DNA of 64,000 nt from Mycobacterium asiaticum. GTDB taxonomy: Bacteria > Actinomycetota > Actinomycetes > Mycobacteriales > Mycobacteriaceae. Below are positions 1-9,673 of the stretch, one piece after another. The number at the start of each line of letters is the position of its first letter. Position 1 is the stretch's first letter. The stretch is from NCBI RefSeq assembly GCF_001673635.1, contig NZ_LZMH01000005.1, positions 1 through 64,000 on the forward strand, written 5' to 3'. Both the position numbers and the translations under genes were made by a program. A model generated the notes under the pieces. The model made no database searches and was not told the DNA's origin. It was given only the letters and a program-made list of their open reading frames with translations.

Positions 1-571
1 CGCACGACGGATTGAGGCAGTGCTCGCAGATCCGCGGGAGGTAGAACATGAAGGTCTCTTCGAGCTTCAGCCGCACCTCTTCGCTGATCTTCTTCAAGAT
101 CGGGTCGTCGGGCACGATTTCCGTTGAGCCGGCGAGGTTGTCGTCCCAGTTCGAACCCCAGGACACCTTCATCGGCTCACCGGTCAGTTGGCTGCGCGGT
201 GCGGCTGTCGGGAAGGTGTCTCCCGCGGGCGCCTGGGTCAGGTTTTCGTAGTCGTAGGTCCACGGCTCGTAGTAATCCGAGATGGTGGGCAGATTGGGGT
301 TGGCGAAGATACGCAGCAACTTCGACAACCGCCCGCCATCCCGCAATCGCAACCGTCCGTTGTTGTCGCGGACCCATCCCCCGCGCCACCGATTCTGATC
401 CTCATAGCCACGTGGATAACCCACGCCGGGACGGGTTTCGACGTTGTTGAACCAGACGTACTCGGTGCCCGAACGGTTGGTCCATGCCTGCTTGCATGTC
501 ACCGAGCAGGTATGGCAGCCAATGCATTTGTCGAGGTTCATCACCATCGCCATTTGCGCCATGACCTTCAT
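1..571 (-). CDS. narH: Respiratory nitrate reductase beta subunit (NarH), 3' end missing
   Basis: This is the iron-sulfur electron-transfer subunit of the membrane-bound NarGHI nitrate reductase; it passes electrons from the NarI cytochrome b to NarG. The first 190 codons are visible and the rest lies outside the window. The first ferredoxin-type cluster motif is clear (C16, C19, C22, C26, in MNLDKCIGCHTCSVTCKQAW). A second cysteine group begins at the truncated end (ICEHCLNPSC). The ATG at 571 lies one base after the narG stop codon, so the two genes are co-transcribed and probably translationally coupled. The sequence closely matches mycobacterial NarH as I know it. The identification is firm; only the length is unknown. 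Confidence 0.96.
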   Translation of the reverse strand, partial: MKVMAQMAMVMNLDKCIGCHTCSVTCKQAWTNRSGTEYVWFNNVETRPGVGYPRGYEDQNRWRGGWVRDNNGRLRLRDGGRLSKLLRIFANPNLPTISDYYEPWTYDYENLTQAPAGDTFPTAAPRSQLTGEPMKVSWGSNWDDNLAGSTEIVPDDPILKKISEEVRLKLEETFMFYLPRICEHCLNPSC

Positions 572-572
572 G

Positions 573-3500
573 TCAGTACCTGACCTCCTGGGTGCGGCGC
601 CGCACCACGGTAACTTCGTCACGCTGGTTACCGGTGGGACCGAGATAGTTGAACGCGAACGAGTGCTGCCCATAGCCACCCGCCAAATGACTGGGCTTGA
701 TTCGCACCCGGGTCAGGGCGTTGTGGTTGCCGCCGCGCTTGTTGTTGGTTTCGGTGCGCGGCGTGTCGACGGTGCGCTCCTGTACGTGGTAGACGAACAC
801 CACCCCGTCGGGCATCCGGTGCGAGACGATGGCCCGGCACACGTAGATGCCGTTGGCATTGACCGCCTCGACCCAATCGTTGTCGCGCACATTGATTTTC
901 GCAGCGTCCGCTGGACTCATCCACATGGTCGGGCCGCCCCGCGACAGCGACAGCATGTAAAGGTTGTCCTGGTAGGTCGAATGGAACGACCACTTGGAGT
1001 GCGGCGTCAGATAGCGCACGGTGAGTCCGATTCCGCCCGAACCGTCCGGGGTTGGGCCGAGCTGCGGTTGATCGAACAGCCGCGCCATGTCCAGCGGTGG
1101 CCGGTATACCGGCAGTTGTTCGCCGAGTTCCTCGACCCAGTCATGCGCCAGGTAGAAGTGCATCCGGCCGGTCAGGGTGTGAAACGGCTTGAGGTGCTCG
1201 ATGTTGATGGTGAAGGGGGCGTAGCGGCGGCCGCCGGTCTCGCTGCCCGACCATTCCGGGCTGGTGATCACCGGTACCGGCCGCGCCTGCGTGTCGGCGT
1301 AGGTGATCCGCTTCTCTTCGCTGCCCTCGGCCAGCTGCACCAGCCGTTGTCCGGTGCGTTTTTCCAGCTCGAGGAAACCTTCGACGGCCAGCCGGCCGTT
1401 GCAGGTTCCCGACAAGGCCAGGATGGTGTCGGCCATCCGCTGGGCGGTGGTGATCGCCGGTCGCCCAGCACCCGCTCCGGAGTTCATCACGCCGAATTTG
1501 CTTGCCAGTTCGCTGATCTCCCGGAACGGGTGAACCGTGTAGCCCTTGACGGTCATGCCGAACTTGTCGACCAGCGGTCCCAGGGTCAGCCATTTGTCGT
1601 AGATCGCGGTGTAGTCGCGCTCCACGACGGTCAGCTTGCTCATCGTCCGGCCCGGAATCGGGACTTCGCCGGTGTGCAACCAATCGCGTTCGGTCCCATC
1701 GGGACAGGCCATCTCATCCGGGGTGTCATGTTGCAGCGCGGTCAGCACCACGTCCGCGCGCGTGCCCAGGTGGCGGCGAGCCAGCATGCTGAACGTGCGC
1801 GCGATCGCGGCGAATGCGTCGAAGTCCGAACGCGTTTCCCACGGCGGGTCGATCGCCGGGCTGAACGCGTGCACGTACGGGTGCATGTCGGTGCTGGACA
1901 GGTCGGCCTTCTCGTACCACGTCGCCGCCGGCAGCACCACATCGGAGACCAGCGTGGTCGACGTCATGCGGAAGTCGATCGACATCATCAGGTCGAGCTT
2001 GCCCTCGGGAATATCGTTATCCCACAACACGTCCCGTGGCCTCACACCGTCGGTGGCGGGTTCGGCCTGCACGTTGGAGTCGGTGCCCAGCAGGTGCCGC
2101 AGGAAATACTCGCCACCCTTGCCCGAGGAGCCGATCAGGTTCGCCCGCCACACCGTCAGCACCCGGGGCCAGTTGACCGGGTTGTCCGGGTCGGTGACCG
2201 AGAGCTGGAGCTTGCGCTCGGCCAGCTGCTCGGCCACATACTCGCCGACGTCGCGGCCGTAAGCCTTCGCCTCATCGGCGATCTCGAGGCTGGACCGGTC
2301 GAACTGCGGATAGAACGGGCTCCAGCCCATCGCCGCGGCCGAGGCGAGCAGGTCAATCGTGTGCTTGCCGGTGAATCTGCCGCGGCCCAAGGGGCTGGTC
2401 AGCTTGTCCGCGCCGAAGCCGTCGTAGCGCCACTGGTCGGTGTGGGCGTACCAGTACGACGCGCCCGGCACCTGGCGCGGCGGGCGCGCCCAGTCCGTGG
2501 CGTTGGCCATGGTCTGCCACCCGGTCAGCGGGCGAACCTTCTCCTGACCGACGTAGTGTGCCCAGCCGCCGCCGTTGCGTCCCATCGAACCGGTCAACAT
2601 CAACAGCGCCAGCACCGACCGATACATCACGTCGCTGTGGAACCAGTGGCAGATCCCTCCGCCCATGATCACCATGGACCGGCCGCCGGATTCCTCTGCG
2701 TTGCGGGCGAATTCCCTGGCAATGCGAACGGCCTGCGCGGCCGGCACCCCGGTGATGGGCTCCTGCCAGGCGGGCGTGTTCGGTTGCGTGGCATCGTCGT
2801 AACCGGCCGCCCAGTCGCCGGGCAGCCCCGGGCGCCCAACCCCGTAGTTGGCCAGCATCAGGTCGAACACCGTGCACACCAGGTGGTTGCCCACCCGGCG
2901 TACCGGCACACCGCGTGACACGGTCTGTCCGTGGCCGTCGACGGTGTCAAAGTGGGGCAGGCTGACGAGTTTGGCGCCCCCGTCTTTGTTTTCGACGCTC
3001 AACGCCGGGATCACCGCACCGAGATCGAGGTTCCACTTCCCCACCCCGTCTTCGCCGAACCGGAACCCAAGCGAGCCCTGCGGAATCACCACAGTGTCGG
3101 TGACCTGATCCAGGACTGCGGGTTTGAAGGCCGAGTTCTCGACTTCCTCGCCGATGTCGGCCGCTGTCAGGAACTTTCCCGGTACCAGTTGTCCGCCCCG
3201 GGCCTCCAGCTTGATCAGGAAGGGCAGGTCGGTGTAGCGGCGTACATAGTCGGTGAAGAACGGAACCTGCTTGTCTACATAGCATTCCGAGAGGATCACA
3301 TGGCCCATCGCCATGGCCAGCGCGGTGTCGGTGCCCGCGGCACACCGCACCCACTCGTCGGCGAATTTGGTGTTGTCGGCGTAGTCGGGACTGACGACCA
3401 CGACCTTGGTGCCCCGGTAGCGCACCTCGGCCATCCAGTGCGCATCGGGGGTTCGGGTGATCGGGACGTTGGAGCCCCACATCACCAGATACGAAGCGTC

Positions 3501-4259
3501 CCACCAGTCTCCGGATTCCGGCACGTCCGTCTGATCGCCGAACACCTGCGGCGAGGCCACCGGCAGGTCGGCATACCAGTCGTAGAACGACGTCATCACG
3601 CCGCCGATCAACTCGATGAATCGCGAACCTGCGGCGTGGCTGACCATCGACATTGCCGGGATCGGGGTGAAGCCGGCGACCCGGTCGGGGCCGTAGGTCT
3701 TGACGGTGTGCACATGGGCCGCCGCGATCATCTCGGTAGCCTCGGCCCAGCTCACCCGGATAAGTCCGCCTTTGCCGCGGGCCTGCTGGTAGCGGCGCCG
3801 TCGCTGCGGATCGGCCTGGATGTCGGCCCAGGCCAGCACCGGGTCGCCCAAGCGGGCCTTGGCTTCGCGGTACATCTCCACCAGCACGCCGCGGGCGTAG
3901 GGGTAGCGGACCCGGGTGGGCGCATAGCTGTACCAGGAGAAGGAGGCGCCCCGCGGGCAACCCCGCGGCTCGTACTCGGGGCGGTCCGGGCCCACCGAAG
4001 GGTAGTCGGTTTGCTGGGTTTCCCAGGTGATGATCCCGTCCTTGACGTAGATCTTCCACGAACACGATCCCGTGCAGTTGACCCCGTGGGTGGATCGCAC
4101 GACTTTGTCGTGACTCCATCGGTCGCGGTAGAAGACGTCACCCTGGCGACCGCCGCGCCGGGATACGGTGCGCAGGTCGGCCGATACTTCGCCGGGGGTG
4201 AAGAATCGAGCGCTGCGTGCCAACAGTTCCTCGAGGTGTCCACCGACATGCGGGGTCAC
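573..4259 (-). CDS. narG: Respiratory nitrate reductase alpha subunit (NarG)
   Basis: This is the catalytic molybdenum (bis-MGD) subunit that reduces nitrate to nitrite on the cytoplasmic face of the membrane. The N-terminal FeS0 cluster motif is visible as H58-x3-C62-x3-C66 with C101 further on. The Asp expected to ligate Mo lies in FYDWYADLP (about D227). I chose GTG 4259 (1228 aa), because the protein then begins MTPHVGG much as in M. tuberculosis (1232 aa). A strong GAGGAGG ribosome-binding site lies 11 bases upstream. A CTG at 4265 would fit the RBS spacing better, and an in-frame ATG at 4310 would extend the protein by 17 residues but place the RBS inside the gene. narH follows after one base. 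Confidence 0.95.
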   Translation of the reverse strand: MTPHVGGHLEELLARSARFFTPGEVSADLRTVSRRGGRQGDVFYRDRWSHDKVVRSTHGVNCTGSCSWKIYVKDGIITWETQQTDYPSVGPDRPEYEPRGCPRGASFSWYSYAPTRVRYPYARGVLVEMYREAKARLGDPVLAWADIQADPQRRRRYQQARGKGGLIRVSWAEATEMIAAAHVHTVKTYGPDRVAGFTPIPAMSMVSHAAGSRFIELIGGVMTSFYDWYADLPVASPQVFGDQTDVPESGDWWDASYLVMWGSNVPITRTPDAHWMAEVRYRGTKVVVVSPDYADNTKFADEWVRCAAGTDTALAMAMGHVILSECYVDKQVPFFTDYVRRYTDLPFLIKLEARGGQLVPGKFLTAADIGEEVENSAFKPAVLDQVTDTVVIPQGSLGFRFGEDGVGKWNLDLGAVIPALSVENKDGGAKLVSLPHFDTVDGHGQTVSRGVPVRRVGNHLVCTVFDLMLANYGVGRPGLPGDWAAGYDDATQPNTPAWQEPITGVPAAQAVRIAREFARNAEESGGRSMVIMGGGICHWFHSDVMYRSVLALLMLTGSMGRNGGGWAHYVGQEKVRPLTGWQTMANATDWARPPRQVPGASYWYAHTDQWRYDGFGADKLTSPLGRGRFTGKHTIDLLASAAAMGWSPFYPQFDRSSLEIADEAKAYGRDVGEYVAEQLAERKLQLSVTDPDNPVNWPRVLTVWRANLIGSSGKGGEYFLRHLLGTDSNVQAEPATDGVRPRDVLWDNDIPEGKLDLMMSIDFRMTSTTLVSDVVLPAATWYEKADLSSTDMHPYVHAFSPAIDPPWETRSDFDAFAAIARTFSMLARRHLGTRADVVLTALQHDTPDEMACPDGTERDWLHTGEVPIPGRTMSKLTVVERDYTAIYDKWLTLGPLVDKFGMTVKGYTVHPFREISELASKFGVMNSGAGAGRPAITTAQRMADTILALSGTCNGRLAVEGFLELEKRTGQRLVQLAEGSEEKRITYADTQARPVPVITSPEWSGSETGGRRYAPFTINIEHLKPFHTLTGRMHFYLAHDWVEELGEQLPVYRPPLDMARLFDQPQLGPTPDGSGGIGLTVRYLTPHSKWSFHSTYQDNLYMLSLSRGGPTMWMSPADAAKINVRDNDWVEAVNANGIYVCRAIVSHRMPDGVVFVYHVQERTVDTPRTETNNKRGGNHNALTRVRIKPSHLAGGYGQHSFAFNYLGPTGNQRDEVTVVRRRTQEVRY

Positions 4260-4373
4260 AGTCAGGACGACCTCCTCTTCAGCGCATCGGTATTGAGTTG
4301 CCCTTTTCAACAGTTGATGTCGGCAACCTTCGGCTGCCCTGGATGTTCGCTGTACACGGACTGTGGAAACGTG

Positions 4374-4769
4374 TCAGGACAGCGCGCGCGTCAGGTCGCC
4401 GAGCCAGGCGCGATCCGCCGGCACCCAGTCGACGTCGCCGAGTTCGGCCGCGGTCACCCAGCGCAACGCGCGGTGGTCGTGGGCGCGGGGCTCTCCCGTC
4501 AGCAGCCGGACCCGGTAGGCCCGCAGGGTCATGGAGCCGCTCAAGGCGACATCACCACCGAGGCGTTCATCCACCACGACGTCGCCCGCCCGCAGTCCGA
4601 GTTCCTCAACGAGCTCCCGCGCCAGCGCGGCCGGTTCGGTTTCCCCGTCGGCGACCTTGCCGCCGGGCAGCTCCCAGCGGCCCGCCAGTTCCGCGGGACG
4701 AGCGCGTTGTGCCACCAGGACCGTGTTGCCGCGGATGATCGCTCCGGCAACGACGATCTGGGTCGGCAT
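4374..4769 (-). CDS. mutT2: Nudix hydrolase MutT2
   Basis: This 131-aa cytoplasmic Nudix hydrolase belongs to the MutT2 type, which hydrolyses CTP, 5-methyl-dCTP and related nucleotides in mycobacteria. The complete Nudix box runs from G37 to L59 (GKVADGE, then RELVEELGL), with the metal-binding glutamates E52, E55 and E56. An ATG at 4871 would add 34 residues. I prefer ATG 4769 because the protein then starts [12 protein letters not shown] as in the M. tuberculosis orthologue, and because the longer form would run through the divergent neighbour. It lies directly upstream of narG in the M. tuberculosis order (Rv1160 next to Rv1161), but no functional link to nitrate respiration is evident. 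Confidence 0.92.
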   Translation of the reverse strand: MPTQIVVAGAIIRGNTVLVAQRARPAELAGRWELPGGKVADGETEPAALARELVEELGLRAGDVVVDERLGGDVALSGSMTLRAYRVRLLTGEPRAHDHRALRWVTAAELGDVDWVPADRAWLGDLTRALS

Positions 4770-4795
4770 GGCCAGTGACGGTATACGGTCGAGAG
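4770..4795. promoter_or_regulatory. 26-bp divergent promoter between mutT2 and the pterin dehydratase gene
   Basis: Only 26 bases separate the two divergent start codons. TATACG at 4782-4787 could serve as a -10 element for the plus-strand gene 8 bases before its ATG. The same palindromic GTATAC core could serve mutT2 on the other strand. Such spacing implies leaderless or near-leaderless transcripts, which are common in mycobacteria. No experimental support is available. Confidence 0.3.
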
Positions 4796-5080
4796 ATGGC
4801 TGTGTTAACGGATGAGCAAGTAGACGCCGCACTGCCCGAGCTCGACGGCTGGGAACGTGTCGATGGAGCATTGCGACGGTCGGTGAAGTTCCCGGAATTT
4901 CTGGCCGGAATCGATGCCGTACGCCGGGTGGGTGAACACGCCGAGGCCAAGGACCACCATCCGGATATCGATATCCGTTGGCGGACGGTGACTTTCGTGC
5001 TGGTCACGCACTCCGAAGGTGGCATCACCCAGAAGGACATCGACATGGCCCGCGACATGAACGGAATCATCGGTAGCTGA
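4796..5080 (+). CDS. Pterin-4a-carbinolamine dehydratase
   Basis: This 94-aa protein matches the PCD/DCoH family, which dehydrates 4a-hydroxytetrahydropterin. Visible family features are the catalytic D-H-H-P segment (H54-H55-P56), the preceding [17 protein letters not shown] stretch, and a C-terminal helix with [15 protein letters not shown] 4796 was preferred to 4775 because the latter would overlap the mutT2 promoter and start region and adds residues atypical of the family. The M. tuberculosis counterpart is Rv1159A, next to mutT2. No aromatic amino acid hydroxylase lies nearby, so its pterin substrate here is unclear. Confidence 0.9.
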   Translation: MAVLTDEQVDAALPELDGWERVDGALRRSVKFPEFLAGIDAVRRVGEHAEAKDHHPDIDIRWRTVTFVLVTHSEGGITQKDIDMARDMNGIIGS

Positions 5081-5166
5081 GCGCCCCGCGCGAACCCAAC
5101 CACACCGCGAAATCGCGGGCCAAAAACGGCAACCAGGTTCGGTTCGCGAATATAGGGTGATCCGCG

Positions 5167-6717
5167 ATGACGCTCCATGGCTCGTTGCGGTTGGCTCTTG
5201 CCATCGCACTCGCGGGCGCAGGCGTTGCCTGCTCGCATCCGGACACATCTGGCAGCGTTCAACCGGGGCCGCCGACCACAGTGAGCCACTCACCCGCCGG
5301 CTACGAGCCGAGCCCCTGCCCCGCCACCCCCGCGCCGGAACTGGCCGCCGCACACTGCGCGACCCTGACCGTCCCCGAGAATCGGACTAAACCAGGCGGG
5401 CGGACCTTACGGCTGGCCGTCGCCGTCATTCCGTCGCAGACACAACCCCCGACCAGCGACCCGATCCTCTTCATTACCGGCGGCCCGGGTGAGGACGCCA
5501 TCATGGATCCGCCGATCGCGCAGGACGTGGGCCTCAACCGCAACCGGGACCTGATCCTGCTCGCGCAGCGTGGGAACCACTCGTCTCAACCCGCGCTGAC
5601 ATGCCCGGAGATCGACCAGTTCTACGCCCGCCGAGCGGGCCTGGTGTACGACGCACCCAGCACCGGCGATGAGTACGTACGAGCGGTGAAGACCTGCCAT
5701 GACCGCCTGGCCGGCGGGGCGGACCTCGGCGCGTTCAACTCCATCGAGAGTGCCTACGACCTGATCGATCTACGCAACGCGTTGCACCTCAAGCAGTGGA
5801 ATCTGTTCTCCCACTCCTACGGCACCGACCTGGCGCTGATCTATTCACGGTTGGACGCACCGGCCATCCGCTCGCTGGTGCTCGACGGGATGACGCCGCC
5901 GTCGATCGCAAGCCCGAGCTGGACCTGGGGCAGTGCACGCGAGGCGTTCGACAACATGATGAGTGCCTGCACCGTCCAACCGGACTGTCAGACGCGCTAT
6001 CCGAACCTGGGCGACACGTTCGTGCGGCTGGTCAACGAACTCGAGGCCCATCCGGTGACCACCACGGTGAACGTCGAAGGCGTCGGCGACACGAAGATCG
6101 TGCTCGACGGTGGCGCCCTGTTGAACTGGTTCGTTCCGATGGCGACCCACTTCCCGGCCGAGATGCCCGCCGCGATAGATGAACTCGCGCACGGCAACCC
6201 CACGCGGATCGCCAAGCAATGGGCCATGGCGTGGGTGAACCCCGCCAAGGTCGGGGTCATGGGCTGGGGCCTGACGTTGAGCATCTGGTGCAGCGAGTGG
6301 GTGCCGTTCGATTCCGCGGAGGACCAGAATCGAGCGGCCCGACAAGCTTTCGCCGCGCTGCCCGAATCCGTGCGCGCCCAGGCGCCGCAATTGCCGTTCC
6401 TGCGGCAGGCCTGCGCGGCATGGAACGTGCCCAAGGCGTCCGACTGGGTACGCGGGGTCAGCGACGCCCCGATGCCGGCGCTGGCGTTGTCCGGCAGCTA
6501 CGACGGACAAACCGGCGCTGCGTCCGGACAGTATGTGGCCCAGCATCTTCCGCATGCCATCTCGGTGACCGTCCCGGGCGTCGCGCACGGCATCTACGCC
6601 GACCGCTGCGGCGCCGCCGTCATCGCCTCGTTCTTCGATAACCCTCAGCAGCCCGACACCGGTTGTATCAACTCGACCCAACCGGCGACCTATGCGATCA
6701 ACCCGCCGCCACCATGA
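5167..6717 (+). CDS. Secreted lipoprotein alpha/beta-hydrolase, TAP-type peptidase family
   Basis: This 516-aa exported hydrolase has a signal peptide ending in lipobox GVAC, with C22 as the predicted lipidated cysteine. It then has an alpha/beta-hydrolase fold with oxyanion motif TGGPGE (104-109), nucleophile S217 in the unusual elbow S-H-S-Y-G-T (Ser replaces the usual first Gly), and a TAP-like C-terminal domain supplying D446 (GSYDGQTG) and H474 (GVAHG). Six or more cysteines in the mature part suggest disulfides. The architecture matches tripeptidyl-aminopeptidase-like proteases such as mycobacterial Hip1/CaeA, but substrate cannot be read from sequence. The usual DQRG motif reads AQRG. 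Its stop codon overlaps the next gene's ATG (ATGA). Confidence 0.85.
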   Translation: MTLHGSLRLALAIALAGAGVACSHPDTSGSVQPGPPTTVSHSPAGYEPSPCPATPAPELAAAHCATLTVPENRTKPGGRTLRLAVAVIPSQTQPPTSDPILFITGGPGEDAIMDPPIAQDVGLNRNRDLILLAQRGNHSSQPALTCPEIDQFYARRAGLVYDAPSTGDEYVRAVKTCHDRLAGGADLGAFNSIESAYDLIDLRNALHLKQWNLFSHSYGTDLALIYSRLDAPAIRSLVLDGMTPPSIASPSWTWGSAREAFDNMMSACTVQPDCQTRYPNLGDTFVRLVNELEAHPVTTTVNVEGVGDTKIVLDGGALLNWFVPMATHFPAEMPAAIDELAHGNPTRIAKQWAMAWVNPAKVGVMGWGLTLSIWCSEWVPFDSAEDQNRAARQAFAALPESVRAQAPQLPFLRQACAAWNVPKASDWVRGVSDAPMPALALSGSYDGQTGAASGQYVAQHLPHAISVTVPGVAHGIYADRCGAAVIASFFDNPQQPDTGCINSTQPATYAINPPPP

Positions 6718-8198
6718 CCGGAGCGTTTGACCGGAGGGCCTTGCTGAGCGGCGCGCTGGCCGGAGCGGCGACACTCGCCCTGTCCTGCTCCGCACGGCCC
6801 GCCAACCCGACGTTGTTCGACGATCTCGACGCCAAGATCACCGCGGGCATGAAGGCCTACGGGATACCGGGTGCCGCGGTGGGCGTCTGGACCGGCGGCC
6901 GGGAGTACATCAAGGGTTACGGCGTCACCAACGTCGACCATCCGGTTCCCGTCGACGGCGATACCGTTTTCCGGATCGGCTCCACCACGAAGACATTCAC
7001 CGGCACCGCGATCATGCGTCTGGTGGATGCGGGCAAGGTCTCGCTGGATGCGCCGGTGCGCAGGTATCTGCCCGACTTCGCCGTCGCCGATCCCGAGGTG
7101 AGCGCCGCGGTGACGGTGCGCCAGTTGCTCAACCACACCTCGGGCTGGTTGGGCGATGATGTCCAAGACTTCGGCAACGGCGATGATGCGCTGGCCCGGT
7201 ATGTCGCCTCGCTGACGCGGCTGCCGCAGCTCAATCCGCGCGGTGCGGTATTCGCTTACAACAATGCGGGATTGGCCGTCGCGGGCCGGATCGTCGAAGT
7301 GGTGTCCGGCACGACCTACGAGTCGGCCGTGCAGAACCTGCTGCTGGATCCGCTGCAACTGGGCCACACTCACTTCTTCTCTGGCCAGCTGACGGGTTTG
7401 AGTGTGGCGACACCACACAACGTCATCGACGGCAAACCGGTTGTCGACGAGGGTTTCTGGGCCTTCCCGCGCAGCTGCAATCCCACGGGCGGGCTGATAT
7501 CCAGCGTGCGGGATCAGTTGCGCTATGCCAGGTTCCACCTCGGCAACGGAATGGCGCCCAGCGGCACCCAGCTGCTCAGTGAGCAGGCGCTGCAGTCGAT
7601 GCGCGCCAATCCCGGTGCCGGCGGCACGCTGCAGGTCGAGCTGACCGGAATGGGTGTGGCTTGGATGCTGCGCCCGTCAGCGGAGGACAAGGTGATCGTT
7701 CAGCACGGCGGAACGTGGAGCGGGCAGCGCTCCGGGTTCTTCATGGTTCCGGCCCGCGACTTCGCGATGACATTGCTGACCAATTCCGAAGGCGGAGCTC
7801 AACTCACCGTCGACCTTTTTGCGGATGACTGGGCGCTGCGCCGGTTCGCCGACGTCGGCAACCTGCCCGCCGCCGTCCAGCATCTCAGCGCGCGCGACTT
7901 GGCGCCGTACGAGGGGCGCTATGTCGCCGAGTCGATTCCGGAGTCCGGCGAGCTCGAGCGCGTGATCATCGAATTCCGTTCCGGGAATGGCCAACTGGAC
8001 GGCACGATGGGCTCCGAGGATCCCACGGCGGGTCGTAGCCGGATGGGCCTCGCGTTCTACCGGCCGGACTACGGACTCGATCTCGGGCCGGACGGCAAGC
8101 CGGTAGGCACCCGATCGAATTTCGTCCGCGACAAGGTGGGCAACATCATCTGGTTCCGGAGCCACGGGCGGCTGTTCCGGCGCGAATACCCGGCGTGA
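6714..8198 (+). CDS. Tat-exported lipoprotein serine hydrolase, beta-lactamase/esterase family
   Basis: This 494-aa protein belongs to the class C beta-lactamase / EstB-type serine hydrolase family. The N-terminus carries an RR pair (R7-R8, DRRALLSG), a hydrophobic stretch and lipobox LALSC (C25), which suggests Tat export and lipidation. Active-site motifs are S90-T-T-K93, Y182-N-N184 and H331-G-G. A C-terminal extension after about residue 400 is typical of esterase-like members. The ATG at 6714 overlaps the preceding stop (ATGA), so the two hydrolases are coupled and may act on the same cell-envelope substrate. A longer start at 6663 would lie wholly inside the upstream gene. True beta-lactamase activity is not implied. 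Confidence 0.86.
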   Translation: MTGAFDRRALLSGALAGAATLALSCSARPANPTLFDDLDAKITAGMKAYGIPGAAVGVWTGGREYIKGYGVTNVDHPVPVDGDTVFRIGSTTKTFTGTAIMRLVDAGKVSLDAPVRRYLPDFAVADPEVSAAVTVRQLLNHTSGWLGDDVQDFGNGDDALARYVASLTRLPQLNPRGAVFAYNNAGLAVAGRIVEVVSGTTYESAVQNLLLDPLQLGHTHFFSGQLTGLSVATPHNVIDGKPVVDEGFWAFPRSCNPTGGLISSVRDQLRYARFHLGNGMAPSGTQLLSEQALQSMRANPGAGGTLQVELTGMGVAWMLRPSAEDKVIVQHGGTWSGQRSGFFMVPARDFAMTLLTNSEGGAQLTVDLFADDWALRRFADVGNLPAAVQHLSARDLAPYEGRYVAESIPESGELERVIIEFRSGNGQLDGTMGSEDPTAGRSRMGLAFYRPDYGLDLGPDGKPVGTRSNFVRDKVGNIIWFRSHGRLFRREYPA

Positions 8199-8213
8199 CG
8201 CTCTCCTACCCGT

Positions 8214-8275
8214 CGCCGAGCGTCACGCTAGCGTCGCACTCACCGTCGACCGTCACTCTGGCGTGACGCTCGGCG
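8214..8275. terminator. Long inverted repeat between convergent genes
   Basis: GCCGAGCGTCACGC at 8215-8228 is repeated exactly as its reverse complement at 8261-8274, and one further C-G pair makes a 15-bp stem with a 32-base loop. A third, direct copy of the GGCGTGACGCTC core lies at about 8192-8203. The position between two converging genes suggests bidirectional termination. There is no U-tract, so it is not a canonical intrinsic terminator. The distal arm lies inside the last codons of pimE. Confidence 0.5.
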
Positions 8276-9568
8276 CAACGATATACCATTGCGCGACAAT
8301 GCGATCCAGCCCAGCGTGGCCAGCGCCGCCAGCGCATACACCAGCCCGGCCCAAGCCAGATACCAGGGCCGGCTGATCACCCAGATGGTCGGCTGCGCGA
8401 AGCTGAGCAGCCACGGCACGCCGATCAGAGTCAGCACCAGCCAGCCCCACCCCAGAATCTTGGCGCCCAGGTGTTCCCGCAGCGGCCCGTGCAGCAACCA
8501 CATCATCAGCGGCACCAGCCACACCCAGTGGTGCGTCCAGGAGATCGGCGAGAGCAGCAGCCCGAACACCTCGACCACCAGCAGCCGGCCGAGCGAATCG
8601 GAGGCGTCCAGCGCGCGCCAGGCCAGTACGGCAAGCATCAGCGTCACGCCGATCGCCGTCAGAACCAACGGCCCGTAGCCCGCGTCGTATCCGAGGATGC
8701 GCGAAATTGCGCCGCGCCAGGACTGATTGAACGAGGTGGCGATCGGCCCCACCCGGCGCGCATCGCCCAGCAGGTCGGTGAAGTAGTACCGAGCCTGGTC
8801 GCCGACGACAAACAGCGATATGCCGATCGTCACCAGAAAGGTGGACAGCGAGAACAGCGCCGCCGACCAGCGGCGCGCCCCGAGCAGGTAGATCCCGGCG
8901 ATCGCCGGCGTCAGCTTGACACCGGCCGCGAGCCCGACCAGCAACCCCGACAACCACCACCGGGTGGTGTAGACGGCCCACAGCACCGCCAACACCAGGA
9001 ACACATTGATCTGGCCGTAGTCGAAGTTGCTGCGCAACGGTTCGATCCAGATGGTCACCGCGGTCCACAGCATTGCGGCGCGCCGGTCTGCGGCGGTGCC
9101 CATCAGTCGCTGACTGACCCGCACCACGCCGTATAACGCCGCAACGATGGCCGCCTGCCACAGGAAGGCCAGCAACCCGAACGGCACCACATGCAGTGGG
9201 TAGAAGACCACCGCGGCGAACGGCGGATAAGTGAACGGCAGCGGGAAGTCCGGCGTCTGGTCGGCGTAGACGTAGCTGTACAGGGTGCCGGGATGGTTGA
9301 GCGCCGCGGCGCCGCCCACGTAGACGTGCAAGTCCACGAAGTTGGCACCGTTGGGCGCCAGATAGGTCCAGGCGAACCGTGCAACGACGCTCAGGATCAG
9401 CAGCGGCGCCGCCAGGCCGGCCTTCCGGGCGGGTGCCGCCACAGCGGCCGAAGTGGTGTCGATTCGACCGACTTTAGCGACCGCGCCGGGTGTCGGGCCG
9501 TTGATAACGGCTAGGACACAAATCGCAGGTGGTCGATCACCGCCGCCACTCGTATCGGTAACGATCAA
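8240..9568 (-). CDS. pimE: Polyprenol-phosphate-mannose alpha-1,2-mannosyltransferase PimE
   Basis: This 442-aa integral membrane GT-C glycosyltransferase adds the fifth mannose to phosphatidylinositol mannosides on the outer face of the plasma membrane. Numerous hydrophobic helices are visible. The hallmark segment [14 protein letters not shown] contains the predicted catalytic Asp (D79, equivalent to D58 of characterised PimE). The conserved loop [20 protein letters not shown] follows. The N-terminal 40 residues up to KVGRIDTTS are poorly conserved and no better start than ATG 9568 is present. The C-terminal basic tail overlaps an inverted repeat. M. tuberculosis Rv1159 occupies the same place. 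Confidence 0.93.
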   Translation of the reverse strand: MIVTDTSGGGDRPPAICVLAVINGPTPGAVAKVGRIDTTSAAVAAPARKAGLAAPLLILSVVARFAWTYLAPNGANFVDLHVYVGGAAALNHPGTLYSYVYADQTPDFPLPFTYPPFAAVVFYPLHVVPFGLLAFLWQAAIVAALYGVVRVSQRLMGTAADRRAAMLWTAVTIWIEPLRSNFDYGQINVFLVLAVLWAVYTTRWWLSGLLVGLAAGVKLTPAIAGIYLLGARRWSAALFSLSTFLVTIGISLFVVGDQARYYFTDLLGDARRVGPIATSFNQSWRGAISRILGYDAGYGPLVLTAIGVTLMLAVLAWRALDASDSLGRLLVVEVFGLLLSPISWTHHWVWLVPLMMWLLHGPLREHLGAKILGWGWLVLTLIGVPWLLSFAQPTIWVISRPWYLAWAGLVYALAALATLGWIALSRNGISLRRASRQSDGRR

Positions 9569-9673
9569 ATAAATGCCACACGTGTCACTTGAGTCACTTC
9601 TGTACCACGATAGCTTCGGCTACAGGTCCTGTGGGGGCCTGGAATAGCCCGTTGAAGACAACCAGGGAGAGTC

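Noticed and set aside
444..2918. 824-codon open frame on the plus strand opposite narG
   Set aside because: It is antisense to a highly conserved enzyme gene, its product is Arg/His/Val-rich without any recognisable domain, and it has no RBS; high GC makes such antisense frames common.
2931..4778. 615-codon plus-strand open frame opposite the start of narG and mutT2
   Set aside because: Antisense to two clearly conserved genes and crossing their intergenic region; no domain is visible.
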